From Fibrobacter sp. (GTDB taxonomy: Bacteria > Fibrobacterota > Fibrobacteria > Fibrobacterales > Fibrobacteraceae): a stretch of DNA of 64,000 nucleotides. Positions 42,778 through 50,460 of the stretch are shown one piece after another; the stretch's first letter is position 1, and each line of letters begins with the position of its first letter. The DNA lies in the NCBI GenBank assembly GCA_017550445.1, contig JAFZOV010000165.1, positions 29,488 through 93,487 on the forward strand, written 5' to 3'. Made by a program: the position numbers and the translations under genes. A model generated the notes under the pieces. That model saw only the letters and a program-made list of their open reading frames with translations. It was not told the DNA's origin and did not search any database.

Positions 42778-44088
42778 TTATTCGGCTTTTTGCGGAGTTG
42801 TGCGGAGGCGTTCAACGATGGCTTCGGGGCTGCCCACGAGCATTTCGCCCACGCGCATGTCCTTGTATTCGAATTCGCCTGCGCTGGCCTTGGAACCGTC
42901 CACGTAGACGACAATCTTTGCGCCCTGGTAGTTCGCCTGGTCGAGCTGCTTGCCCATCTTCATGGGGGCGAGCGGATGGCTTACGGAGCAGTTGCCGAAC
43001 TTTGCGTCGCGGAACATCTGGGCGGTCTCGAAGACCTTCTTCATGTCGTTGCCGAAGCTTGCAATGTAGAAGTCCACGCTCTGCTTGGGGCTGGGCAACA
43101 AGTTGTGTTCGGCGAGCAGGTCTGCCAAGACCACGTCGCCCATGCCAAAGCCCACGCCCGGGATGCGTTCGCCGCCGAGCTTTTCGGTGAGGCTGTCGTA
43201 ACGGCCACCGCCAGCGATGGCGCGCATGGACTTGCCCTTGTCAAAGACTTCGAACACGATGCCCGTGTAGTAGGCAAGGCCGCGCACGATAGAGAGGTCG
43301 AGGTTCACGCATTCACCGTAACCGGCTGCAGTCAGCGTGGCGAACAGGTCCTCGATTTCGGCGAGGGCGGCGGTCGCATTTTCGCTCTTCACGGCGGCGC
43401 GGACTTCTTCGATGCTCTTGCAGCTCATGAAGTCGTCGAGCTGTTTGATCTGCGTTTCGCTGAGGCCTGCTTCGGTGAGGGCCTTTGCGAATGCTTCGGG
43501 CCCGATTTTCAGGCGGCGGTCAAGCACCGGGTAAACGAGCGCGGGGTTCGGGGCGCCAATCTCCTCGAGGTAGGTGGCCAAAAGCTTGCGGCTGGAGACG
43601 CCAATCGCAAATTCGCCGTCCTTGAGGCCGAACTTGCGCAGCATCGTCGCGATGGAGGCGAGCAGGTCGGCTTCGGCGTAGATGCTCTCGGTGCCAATGA
43701 TGTCCATGTTCAGCTGGAAGAACTCGCGCAGGCGGCCCTTCTGAGCCTTCTCGTAACGGAAAAGGCGCGGCATGCTGAACCACTTGAAGGGCTTCTTGAG
43801 TTCGCGGGCCTTCTGGATCACAAGGCGGGCGAGCGTCGGGGTCATTTCGGGGCGGAGCGCGATTTCGCGGTCGCCCTTGTCCTTGAAGTTGTAGAGCTGG
43901 CTTACGATTTCTTCGCCGGATTTGCCCGTATAGAGCTCAAGATGCTCAAACATGGGGCCTTCATATTCTTCGTAGGCAAAGGATTCGGCGACATTGCGCC
44001 AGGTATCGAAAATGTAGTTCTGGATGCGTTGCGCTTCCGGGTAAAAATCGCGCGTGCCCTTGGGCAGCTGAGGGATAGAAATGCTCAT
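42778..44088 (-). CDS. hisS: Histidyl-tRNA synthetase
   Basis: The 436-residue class II synthetase starts MSISIPQLPKGTRDFYPE. Motif 2 is PRLFRYEKAQKGRLREFFQ (about 108-126); the histidine-A motifs are LDLSIVRGLAYYTGIVFEV (about 259-277) and AGGGRYDSL; motif 3 is GVGFGMGDVVL; and an anticodon-binding domain forms the C-terminus. Length fits the family. It opens the minus-strand block with the SGNH and MBOAT genes. No T-box leader is visible in the 50 bp upstream. Confidence 0.97.
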   Translation of the reverse strand: MSISIPQLPKGTRDFYPEAQRIQNYIFDTWRNVAESFAYEEYEGPMFEHLELYTGKSGEEIVSQLYNFKDKGDREIALRPEMTPTLARLVIQKARELKKPFKWFSMPRLFRYEKAQKGRLREFFQLNMDIIGTESIYAEADLLASIATMLRKFGLKDGEFAIGVSSRKLLATYLEEIGAPNPALVYPVLDRRLKIGPEAFAKALTEAGLSETQIKQLDDFMSCKSIEEVRAAVKSENATAALAEIEDLFATLTAAGYGECVNLDLSIVRGLAYYTGIVFEVFDKGKSMRAIAGGGRYDSLTEKLGGERIPGVGFGMGDVVLADLLAEHNLLPSPKQSVDFYIASFGNDMKKVFETAQMFRDAKFGNCSVSHPLAPMKMGKQLDQANYQGAKIVVYVDGSKASAGEFEYKDMRVGEMLVGSPEAIVERLRTTPQKAE

Positions 44089-44141
44089 AGTGGCCTCAAA
44101 TTTAGAAAATCAGGGCCGCGGCTAGGAAAGATACGCCCCCG

Positions 44142-44651
44142 CTATAAGGCAATTATGAATGAAATTATTGAGATGTCTATAGCGAAAAGGATTAGGCCTT
44201 TGTAATTTCGTTCTTTTATACAATGATAAGCGTATTTAAACGGCGCTGCATAAAAGAAATCTAACATTGTCTGGCTCATAGAAAAGATGTCGTTTTTAGA
44301 ATCCTTCCGAGGGCTCCTTTTTTGTTCTTTATCGAACATGTATCCATGAACCCCTAAAAGAGGAATTCCTAATAAGTACAGCGGGGCAATAATGTACATG
44401 GTATCGAAATCGGGTATGTTGAGGAGTTCGTTGATAAAAGCAATGCTTGCCAGTGTAGAAAGGCTTGCAATGCACACAACGAATAGGACCAATGCAGCAA
44501 CGCAACGTTTAGAGATGGGTGTTGAAGGCTTCGGTTCGGGCTCTTCCTTGACCGGATTTTTCTTAACGGCAACAACTGGCTTTGGAGCTCCGCACCAGGG
44601 GCAGCGCGGCTCTTGAAAGTTGTAATGTTCACCACAATTCTGACAGAACAT
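44142..44651 (-). CDS. Zinc-ribbon membrane protein
   Basis: The 169-residue product starts with a treble of CxxC pairs (MFCQNCGEHYNF, then CPWCGAP; residues 3-22), forming a zinc ribbon, then a Pro/Lys/Glu linker, two strong TM segments (about 50-72 and 83-105) and a third hydrophobic stretch at the C-terminus. Such zinc_ribbon_2 plus membrane proteins are common but without defined function. ATG at 44651 is chosen because the ribbon begins there; an extended frame upstream crosses the promoter-like region. Confidence 0.65.
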   Translation of the reverse strand: MFCQNCGEHYNFQEPRCPWCGAPKPVVAVKKNPVKEEPEPKPSTPISKRCVAALVLFVVCIASLSTLASIAFINELLNIPDFDTMYIIAPLYLLGIPLLGVHGYMFDKEQKRSPRKDSKNDIFSMSQTMLDFFYAAPFKYAYHCIKERNYKGLILFAIDISIISFIIAL

Positions 44652-44673
44652 TTTAAATCTTTTGCTCAACCTA

Positions 44674-44709
44674 AATATAAAAAAAGCCCGTCGCGATATT
44701 ACCTGCGAC
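44674..44709 (-). promoter_or_regulatory. Terminator-like hairpin running into a TATATTTAG box
   Basis: GTCGC (complement of 44705-44709) pairs with GCGAC (complement of 44690-44694). It is followed by GGGC and seven T's that merge into TATATT (44679-44674), upstream of the zinc-ribbon gene. No annotated gene feeds into the hairpin. Confidence 0.4.
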
Positions 44710-44772
44710 CTCTTCAACGTGAATATCGTATTCGAAAACTACAGGCGGAGTTACAAGTAGTAGGGAAAAATC

Positions 44773-44785
44773 TATCTTTGGCGTG
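44773..44785 (+). promoter_or_regulatory. -10 box TATCTTTG (44773-44780), 7 nt before ATG
   Basis: A TAnnTTTG match with leaderless spacing to the ATG at 44786. Confidence 0.45.
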
Positions 44786-45658
44786 ATGGAAAACGATTCC
44801 CTGAATGTCTTGATTCTGGCGGCTGGGCTCGGGACGCGATTGCGCCCGCTCACGAACGATGTCCCCAAGCCGCTCGTGCCCGTAGTAGATGCTTCAATTT
44901 TGGATTTGCAGGCCCGCAAGGCGCGTGCGATTGGCAACGTGCGGTTGCATGCGAACGCGCATTACTTGGCAGAACAGGTGGTGGAGGCGGGTAAGGCTCT
45001 CGGATTCGAGAAAGTTTGGGTGGAACTGCCCGAAATCTTGGGAACCGCGGGGCCGTTGCGCCGCATTTATGCCGCAGGCTACCGCGGTGGCCTGCTGGTG
45101 ATGAACGGCGACGCCTACTGCAGTTTTGACCTAGTGGCTTTTGTCCGCAACGCGCAGGAACTGGCCGCTCAGGCGAATGGCCCGCAGGTAGCGCTCCTTG
45201 CCGTAGACTTCCCGAAGGTGAACACGTTCCGGGTAGGTGCAGATGGCCGCCTAGCAGGAATTGCCGGGCGCTTCGGCGAGACTTCCGGGACCCCCGCGAC
45301 GTTTTCTGGCGTTTCCTGGTACAGCGATGCAGCCCTCTCGCGAATCCGTGAAGGTGAATTTGATATACGCGAATTCTGGAAGCAGGAAATTGCCCGTGGC
45401 TGCGCTCCGTTTGTAGACATGAGCCAGCTGAATGCCACCTGGATAGACATGGGGTCGCCCGAGGGCTTGATGTCTGCGGTGGAGGCCCGTCTGAAGGAAT
45501 TGGGCCGTGACCCGAACGAAGCCGTCGTCGTACCCGGCGTGGAACTGCCCGCTGGCGTGCACATCCGGCATTCCGTCATCTATGATGGTGCAGAAATCGC
45601 CGAAGGCGAAACCATCGAGAACGAAATCCGCGGAAAAGATTTTAAGTGGAAAGTTTAG
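44786..45658 (+). CDS. Sugar-phosphate nucleotidyltransferase
   Basis: The 290-residue protein has the nucleotide-binding signature ILAAGLGTRLRPLTNDVPKP (about 10-29) and MNGDAYC (metal-binding Asp), typical of NTP-dependent sugar-1-phosphate transferases. Relatives include mannose-1-phosphate guanylyltransferase and MurU (MurNAc-1-phosphate uridylyltransferase). A short beta-helix-like C-terminus (VVVPGVELPAGVHIRHSVI) resembles the former. The sugar is not readable. A GTG at 44783 is an alternative start. It is followed 2 bp after the stop by trmJ. Confidence 0.85.
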   Translation: MENDSLNVLILAAGLGTRLRPLTNDVPKPLVPVVDASILDLQARKARAIGNVRLHANAHYLAEQVVEAGKALGFEKVWVELPEILGTAGPLRRIYAAGYRGGLLVMNGDAYCSFDLVAFVRNAQELAAQANGPQVALLAVDFPKVNTFRVGADGRLAGIAGRFGETSGTPATFSGVSWYSDAALSRIREGEFDIREFWKQEIARGCAPFVDMSQLNATWIDMGSPEGLMSAVEARLKELGRDPNEAVVVPGVELPAGVHIRHSVIYDGAEIAEGETIENEIRGKDFKWKV

Positions 45659-45660
45659 AT

Positions 45661-46443
45661 ATGCGCAAATTTAGAGTAGTCCTAGTAGAACCGGAACACC
45701 CGCACAATGTGGGCTTTGTGGCCCGCGCCATGCACTGTTACGCCCTCGACGAGCTGTATATCGTCTACCCGAAGCGCGACAAGGTGATTGAAAATTCCTA
45801 CCACACGGCACCGAACAGCCACGAGGTCCTGGATAAGGCGACCATTGTGCACAAGTTCGAGGATGCCATTGGTGATTGCGCCTGCGCGGTCGCTTTCAGC
45901 CGCCGCATTTACGGTTCTGCCATCAAGCACACGATGATGCCCGGGCTTTCGGAACTCTTGCCCGAGAACGGCACGATTGCGCTCGTGTTCGGTCGCGAAT
46001 CCTGCGGGCTCGAGACCGAAGAGGTGAACGCCTGCACGTACCAGTGTGAAATTCCTGTGCCGGGGCTCATGAGCCTGAATCTGGCGCAGGCGGTGACGGT
46101 CGGCCTGTATGAACTTTGCCGGAGTGGTGCGCTCGCGAACGGCGAGGGGCGTGCAAAGCGTGGCACGAAGGGCGCCTGCGAGACGGCCCCGGCGACCATC
46201 GACCAGATCGATAGCTTCAAGAAGTTCCTGGACCGATACCTGACGGGCCAATACCATGACCAGGCCTGGCGCGACAACTTCCTGAACACGCTCCTGCAGC
46301 GCATCCACCCGACCCGCAACGAACTTTCGGCACTTTTTGGCCTCATCCGTAACCTTGCGGGGAAGCCTGCACGACTCGAACGTGCCGCCGACAAGGCCGC
46401 CGCAGAGAAGGCTGCAAATACTGAAAACTCTGTAAAGGACTGA
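45661..46443 (+). CDS. trmJ: tRNA ribose 2'-O-methyltransferase, TrmJ-type (SPOUT)
   Basis: The 260-residue protein begins MRKFRVVLVEPEHPHNVGFVA, with the SPOUT motif 1 Asn, and has LVFGRESCGL (motif 2) and MSLNLAQAVTVGLYEL (motif 3), the knotted SAM-binding core. The C-terminal third (about 175-250) is a helical extension as in TrmJ, which methylates position 32 of tRNAs. RNA specificity is inferred. ATG at 45661 lies 2 bp after the stop of the nucleotidyltransferase gene, so the genes are coupled. Confidence 0.85.
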   Translation: MRKFRVVLVEPEHPHNVGFVARAMHCYALDELYIVYPKRDKVIENSYHTAPNSHEVLDKATIVHKFEDAIGDCACAVAFSRRIYGSAIKHTMMPGLSELLPENGTIALVFGRESCGLETEEVNACTYQCEIPVPGLMSLNLAQAVTVGLYELCRSGALANGEGRAKRGTKGACETAPATIDQIDSFKKFLDRYLTGQYHDQAWRDNFLNTLLQRIHPTRNELSALFGLIRNLAGKPARLERAADKAAAEKAANTENSVKD

Positions 46444-46470
46444 TTTTGACTTGCAGATAGGTGTTGACTC

Positions 46471-47628
46471 GTGAAAAAGTATTTTATAGAAAAAATTGTG
46501 ACTTGTGTATTTGCGGGTACGCTTGGTTTTGCGTTCTTCGCATGCGATGATTCTACTTCGGCGGATTTTCTTCCTCGCGAAAATTCTGCGGAAATATCGA
46601 GTTCTGAGATTTACTCAAGCAGTTCAAAAAAAATTATTTCATCGAGTTCTGAGGTCCGCTCAAGCAGTTCAAAAAAAGTTGTTTCATCGAGTTCTGAGGA
46701 TCGCTTGAGTAGTTCAAAAGAATCCGTTTCATCGAGTTCTGTGATTCAGTCAAGTAGTTCAAAGAAATCTATTTCATCAAGTTCGGCTGTGATGCCGTAT
46801 TCCAGCGACTATGAATTGAGCAGTTCAAGTGAAAATTCTTCATCGTCTTTTGTTTCTTCGAGTTCGACTAAGAAAGTTATTGAAATTGAAGGAGTTGAAA
46901 TTCCCTATACTACAGAATGCCCTGAAGGGGTCATCTGCACCTATGCTCCTACAGCTCAATTAAACCCAAATGTTGACTATGGTGAATTTTTAGATGAACG
47001 AGATTATCATGTTTATAAGACAATTTCTTTTGTTACCAAATTGGGGAAAAAACAAACTTGGTTTGCTCAAAATTTAAATCTCGCTTATTTGGCGCCGACG
47101 ACGTTGCTTGATTCATCAAGTTTCTGTTACGATGACGATATAGAAAATTGTGCCAAATTTGGTAGATTGTACATTTATAGTGCGATGATGGATTCTTCTG
47201 CTGTATATACCCACGAGTCTGAAGGTTGTGGTATGGACACCTTTGGTACGCGCATTTGCGCTGATTCAGCTCGAGGTATTTGTCCTGCTGGTTGGCGTGT
47301 TCCTAATTCGGTCGATCGTGATAATCTGGTTGAGTTTTTGCGCGAACCATACAGTGATTATGAAGAATATGATATGATTAAATCGAGTACGGGGTGGGAT
47401 GGAGATGGCAATCGCGATAATGTTAGGGGGTTCTCGCTTTTGCCTGCGGGTTATTACGTTCATGGTAAAAAATATGCAGACCTTGGCAAAATTGGGGGAT
47501 TTTGGTGGAATATTGATGCCGGCTCCCTCTATGCATGGGCAGTCTTTGTAACCGATTCCTGGACGCGTTCTTTGTCAGTTCAGAAGTATAGAGATACGGG
47601 ACTGCCTGTTCGTTGTGTGAAGGGATGA
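46471..47628 (+). CDS. FISUMP-domain lipoprotein with Ser-rich 15-residue repeats
   Basis: The 385-residue product starts at a GTG, has a lipoprotein signal (lipobox FFAC, Cys26), then a low-complexity stalk (about 35-130) that includes four 15-residue repeats of the form SSSSKKxxSSSSxxx, and a FISUMP domain (about 168-385; GEFLDERDYHVYKTISF, QTWFAQNLNL, FCYDD, FGRLYIYSAM, CPAGWRVPNS, PVRCVKG). The stalk likely projects the domain from the outer membrane. AGGTG upstream is a weak SD. It is larger than the FISUMP protein at 15844 because of the stalk. Confidence 0.87.
   Translation: MKKYFIEKIVTCVFAGTLGFAFFACDDSTSADFLPRENSAEISSSEIYSSSSKKIISSSSEVRSSSSKKVVSSSSEDRLSSSKESVSSSSVIQSSSSKKSISSSSAVMPYSSDYELSSSSENSSSSFVSSSSTKKVIEIEGVEIPYTTECPEGVICTYAPTAQLNPNVDYGEFLDERDYHVYKTISFVTKLGKKQTWFAQNLNLAYLAPTTLLDSSSFCYDDDIENCAKFGRLYIYSAMMDSSAVYTHESEGCGMDTFGTRICADSARGICPAGWRVPNSVDRDNLVEFLREPYSDYEEYDMIKSSTGWDGDGNRDNVRGFSLLPAGYYVHGKKYADLGKIGGFWWNIDAGSLYAWAVFVTDSWTRSLSVQKYRDTGLPVRCVKG
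46614..46793 (+). repeat. Four tandem 45-bp repeats inside the FISUMP stalk
   Basis: The units begin CTCAAGCAGTTCAAAA or variants, at 46614, 46659, 46704 and 46749. The first two are nearly identical. The unit length keeps frame, so copy-number change would only alter stalk length. Confidence 0.8.
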
Positions 47629-47647
47629 TTCTTTCGGAATCAATTTT

Positions 47648-47995
47648 ATGGAAATCGAATTCAACATCGCTGGGAGAATCTTGGCCAAAGGCGGCTCGCG
47701 CATCATAACGCTGGCCGAAATCTTCGCGTCGCCTGTTGCAGCGGGTGCAGGAACTGCGGCCGACCTCACGGAAGACATGCTCTCCGCCTATTGCATGGCG
47801 GTTTCTGCACAGAACGCCTGCAAAGTCTATCTGTGGAAAGACCGCGAGGAATACGGCAATGCCAACGTGTTTAACGGCGGTTCTGATTACGAGGTCGTGA
47901 ACGAAATCTGCTTCCTTTGCATCTACGACTGCGGAAACGAAGTGGCCCGTGAAACCACGGACCACTGGAATGAAAAGATTGACGCTGTTATCTGA
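47648..47995 (+). CDS. Uncharacterised 115-residue protein
   Basis: The frame is clean and codon use fits neighbouring genes. The product (MEIEFNIAGRILAKGG...) is acidic, soluble, with four Cys in the second half (NACKVYLW, EICFLCIYDCG) and no signal peptide. I do not recognise a family. No SD is visible; it begins 20 bp after the FISUMP gene and ends 6 bp before the stop of the converging XRE regulator gene, with no terminator between. Confidence 0.5.
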   Translation: MEIEFNIAGRILAKGGSRIITLAEIFASPVAAGAGTAADLTEDMLSAYCMAVSAQNACKVYLWKDREEYGNANVFNGGSDYEVVNEICFLCIYDCGNEVARETTDHWNEKIDAVI

Positions 47996-48000
47996 TACGG

Positions 48001-48447
48001 CTATCTAGCCCAGTGCTTTAATTGCGAAAGGTGCGAGTCGAAGAACTTGCGCCTTTCTGCATCCGGCGTGTTTTCGGGGTTAGGCATGTGCGAAAGCAGA
48101 AAGTCCAGTAGGGTGTCCTTGCTTGTGTAGGTGAACTTGCCGTCTACGTAGCACCACTTGCAGTAATCCTCGTTGAAGTGTCCGTCGGTCTCGCGGCTGA
48201 TCATCGCGTCGTCGCCGAGGGGCATGCCGCAGCACTGGCAAAAGAGCTGGCGTGGGGCCCCGAGCAGGGTGTTTATGGAAACATTGAATTCCTTTGACAA
48301 AATCTTGAGCATTTCGGTGTTCGGCTGCGTCTCGCCGGTTTCCCAGCGGCTTACGGCCTGGCGCGTCACGCCGATGCGTTCTGCCATCTGGTCTTGCGTG
48401 AGGTTGTTCTTTTCGCGGATGTTCTTGAGAATTTCGTAGGTCTGCAT
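48001..48447 (-). CDS. XRE-family regulator with C-terminal zinc ribbon
   Basis: The 148-residue product has an N-terminal HTH_3 domain (about 1-62; NLTQDQMAERIGVTRQAVSRW) and a C-terminal zinc-ribbon-like domain with FCQCCGMPLGDD (about 69-80) and DYCKWCYVDGKF (about 94-105). This combination is found in many transcription regulators that sit beside small-molecule or toxin genes, but no obvious target neighbours it here except the uncharacterised gene at 47648. SD AAGGAG precedes the ATG by 4 nt, and a TATATTTAG box lies about 20 nt farther up. Confidence 0.85.
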   Translation of the reverse strand: MQTYEILKNIREKNNLTQDQMAERIGVTRQAVSRWETGETQPNTEMLKILSKEFNVSINTLLGAPRQLFCQCCGMPLGDDAMISRETDGHFNEDYCKWCYVDGKFTYTSKDTLLDFLLSHMPNPENTPDAERRKFFDSHLSQLKHWAR

Positions 48448-48530
48448 TTAAACTCCTTTTTTAGTACGGGCTAAATATACTTTTGAACCCCTTGTAAATC
48501 AAGAAACAGGCTGTTGCTATTTGTAAATTA

Positions 48531-48542
48531 TATATTTGCACC
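48531..48542 (+). promoter_or_regulatory. dut -10 box TATATTTG (48531-48538), 6 nt before ATG
   Basis: An exact TAnnTTTG match with no SD; it implies a leaderless dut mRNA. Confidence 0.55.
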
Positions 48543-48980
48543 ATGGCGACAAAGACAATTAAAATCCAATATCTCGATGATTCCATCCCGAAACTCACCT
48601 ACATTGGCGGCAAGTCCGACTGGATAGACCTTGCCGCAGCGGAGACCGTGACGCTCAAGGCGGGCGAGTTCAAACTCATCCACTTGGGTGTGGCGATGAA
48701 GTTGCCCGAGGGCTACGAGGCGCATATCGCCCCGCGCAGTTCCACGTTCAAGAACTTCGGCATCCTGCAGGCGAACTCGGTGGGCGTGGTGGACTCGAGC
48801 TACTGCGGTGCGAATGACTGGTGGAGAATGCCCGTGTACGCCACCCGCGACGTGACCATCGAGAAGGGATGCCGCATCGCGCAGTTCCGCATTATGGAAA
48901 TCCAGCCCACGCTCACGTTCGAGGAAGGCCCGCTCGAAGGTGCTGACCGCGGCGGTTTCGGAAGCACCGGTGTGGTCTAG
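48543..48980 (+). CDS. dut: dUTP diphosphatase
   Basis: The 145-residue trimeric-type dUTPase converts dUTP to dUMP, feeding ThyA. Motifs are KSDWIDLAAAE (motif 1, with Trp-Ile inserted relative to the usual AGxDL), APRSST (motif 2), GVVDSSYCG (motif 3, catalytic Asp), RIAQFRI (motif 4) and RGGFGSTG (motif 5). Motif 1 is atypical and the protein has Cys-Gly-Ala-Asn after motif 3, but all five motifs are present in order, so activity is likely. Confidence 0.92.
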   Translation: MATKTIKIQYLDDSIPKLTYIGGKSDWIDLAAAETVTLKAGEFKLIHLGVAMKLPEGYEAHIAPRSSTFKNFGILQANSVGVVDSSYCGANDWWRMPVYATRDVTIEKGCRIAQFRIMEIQPTLTFEEGPLEGADRGGFGSTGVV

Positions 48981-49096
48981 GGCTTGTTTCCGGCGTATCT
49001 TTTTTGTCATAAAATCGGGAACGCGTTGAGAACATAATCTTTTGTAAATTCTCAATTTACGTGTGTTTTTTGAGAAAAAACTGCTATATTTATTTT

Positions 49097-49167
49097 TGTA
49101 AGCGTGAGGACTTAGGGTCGATCGCCTACAAAATTAGCCCCTGTCACCCCGGCAGGGGCTTTTTGTT
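49097..49167 (+). ncRNA. Candidate small RNA (~70 nt) with its own promoter and terminator
   Basis: A TATATT box (49085-49090) predicts a start near 49097. The RNA could open with a hairpin (GTAAGCG 49098-49104 with CGCCTAC 49123-49129, one mismatch) and close with a strong rho-independent terminator (AGCCCCTG 49136-49143 with CAGGGGCT 49153-49160, then TTTTG). No reading frame with an RBS lies between them. No known RNA family was recognised. Confidence 0.5.
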
Positions 49168-49572
49168 GCCTTGGTTTTTGAACAAACTAACATATTTTTC
49201 GCTAAAGAGGGGGTGGTTTGGCCTTCGGTGCTGCATTTTTTGGTGCCAAATAAGGTGAATTAAGGCTTTTGCGGCCCGCCAGTAAAAGGAAAATGCTTGA
49301 AAATGACGTACAAATTAACAAAATGGACGCTGGCTCCTTGCAAAATCAGTGCTTTGGTCCCCATTTTGGTGGTTCTTTCCCTATTTGAAGGGCTTGCTCG
49401 ACGCTTTTTCGGCTACTTGCGGCCCTTTTTACGCCTGTAAACGTTTTCCTCGGCAAAAAATGTCCGGACGGCCCCTCAAAAGTCTATTTTATTACCTAGA
49501 ACACCGACTCCCCGCGTGCTACACGCAAAGTTCAGGGGTGCCGCAGTCGCGCAAACGCGCAAAGGGATTGAA
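49168..49572. other. Intergenic stretch with no feature I can support
   Basis: About 400 bp upstream of the SDR gene. Short inverted sequences exist (for example TTTGGC near 49217 with GCCAAA near 49245) and a TATTTT box near 49490 may drive the SDR gene, but no coding frame is convincing. Confidence 0.4.
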
Positions 49573-50310
49573 ATGATTGACGTGAAGGGCAAATGGACCT
49601 TGATTACCGGCGGCTGCCGTGGTGTAGGCCGTCTTACCGCTATCGAGATGGCTAAACTCGGTGCAGATATCATCTTGCAGGGCCGCGACAAGGCGCATGC
49701 CGAACCCGTGATTGCCGAACTCAAGCAGTACGGCGTGGAAGTGCGTGCCGTGGGCTGCAACCTCGAGAGCGAAACCGAAATCGATGCCGCTCTCGCCGAA
49801 ATCGATAGCTGGGGCGTGCAGGTGGACCTCGTGTTCAACAATGCGGGCCTCATGAGCCACTACTTCACCGACTACCTCACCAACACGATGGACGATTTTC
49901 ACCACGCGATGGCCGTGAACTTCTTTGCCCCCGTCAAGATTGCCTACCACTTTTTGCCGGGCATGATCAAGCGCGGTTTTGGCCGCATGCAGCTTACTAC
50001 GAGCGGCATTGCGAACGAGCCGGAACTGATGGGCTACGCCTGCGCTAAGGCTGCCCTCACCAAGTTCGTGAAGGATTTTGCCTGCAAGCTGAACGGCACC
50101 GACGTGATGATGAATGTGATGGACCCGGGCTGGCTCCGTACGGACCTTGGCGGCCCGAACGCCCCCAACGCCCCCGAAACCGTTATTCCGGGTTCTATGG
50201 TCTCAGTGCTGCTCGACGACAAGAAGAGCGGTCGCTGGTTCAGCGCCCAGGAATTCACCGGCATGACCCTTGCCGACGCCGTCGAAAAAGGCAAGAAGGT
50301 CGAAGCGTAA
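49573..50310 (+). CDS. Short-chain dehydrogenase/reductase
   Basis: The 245-residue enzyme has the cofactor motif TGGCRGVGR (about 12-20), NNAG (about 88-91), catalytic Ser in TTSG and YACAK (Tyr-x-x-x-Lys, about 155-159). An Arg-less position after strand 2 and QGRD suggest NADPH preference, but the substrate is unknown. SD AAAGGG lies 6 nt before the ATG at 49573; an in-frame upstream ATG adds non-homologous residues. It is monocistronic with a terminator downstream. Confidence 0.88.
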   Translation: MIDVKGKWTLITGGCRGVGRLTAIEMAKLGADIILQGRDKAHAEPVIAELKQYGVEVRAVGCNLESETEIDAALAEIDSWGVQVDLVFNNAGLMSHYFTDYLTNTMDDFHHAMAVNFFAPVKIAYHFLPGMIKRGFGRMQLTTSGIANEPELMGYACAKAALTKFVKDFACKLNGTDVMMNVMDPGWLRTDLGGPNAPNAPETVIPGSMVSVLLDDKKSGRWFSAQEFTGMTLADAVEKGKKVEA

Positions 50311-50355
50311 TACGGAATAATCGCGCTGTAGTACCGAAATTCTCGTATTTTTGGG

Positions 50356-50392
50356 AAAAAGTCTATCGGATATGCCGATAGACTTTTATTTT
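50356..50392 (+). terminator. Rho-independent terminator after the SDR gene
   Basis: AAAAAGTCTATCGG (50356-50369) pairs with CCGATAGACTTTT (50375-50387) around ATATG, followed by ATTTT. Confidence 0.88.
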
Positions 50393-50460
50393 GCGTAAAA
50401 TAAACTAATTTTTTTGAATAAACTACCATGATCTTCACAACGAAAAAAGGAGAATCTAAT

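Noticed and set aside
44089..44141. T-box leader before hisS
   Set aside because: Only about 50 bp separate hisS from the neighbouring gene, and no T-box sequence is present.
44671..44937. Minus-strand frame ending EYDIHVEEVAGNIATGFFYI
   Set aside because: Its tail reads like a protein end, but the rest is antisense to the nucleotidyltransferase start and no RBS or homology supports it.
46505..46708. Plus-strand 67-codon frame within the FISUMP stalk
   Set aside because: It is an out-of-frame reading of the 45-bp tandem repeats.
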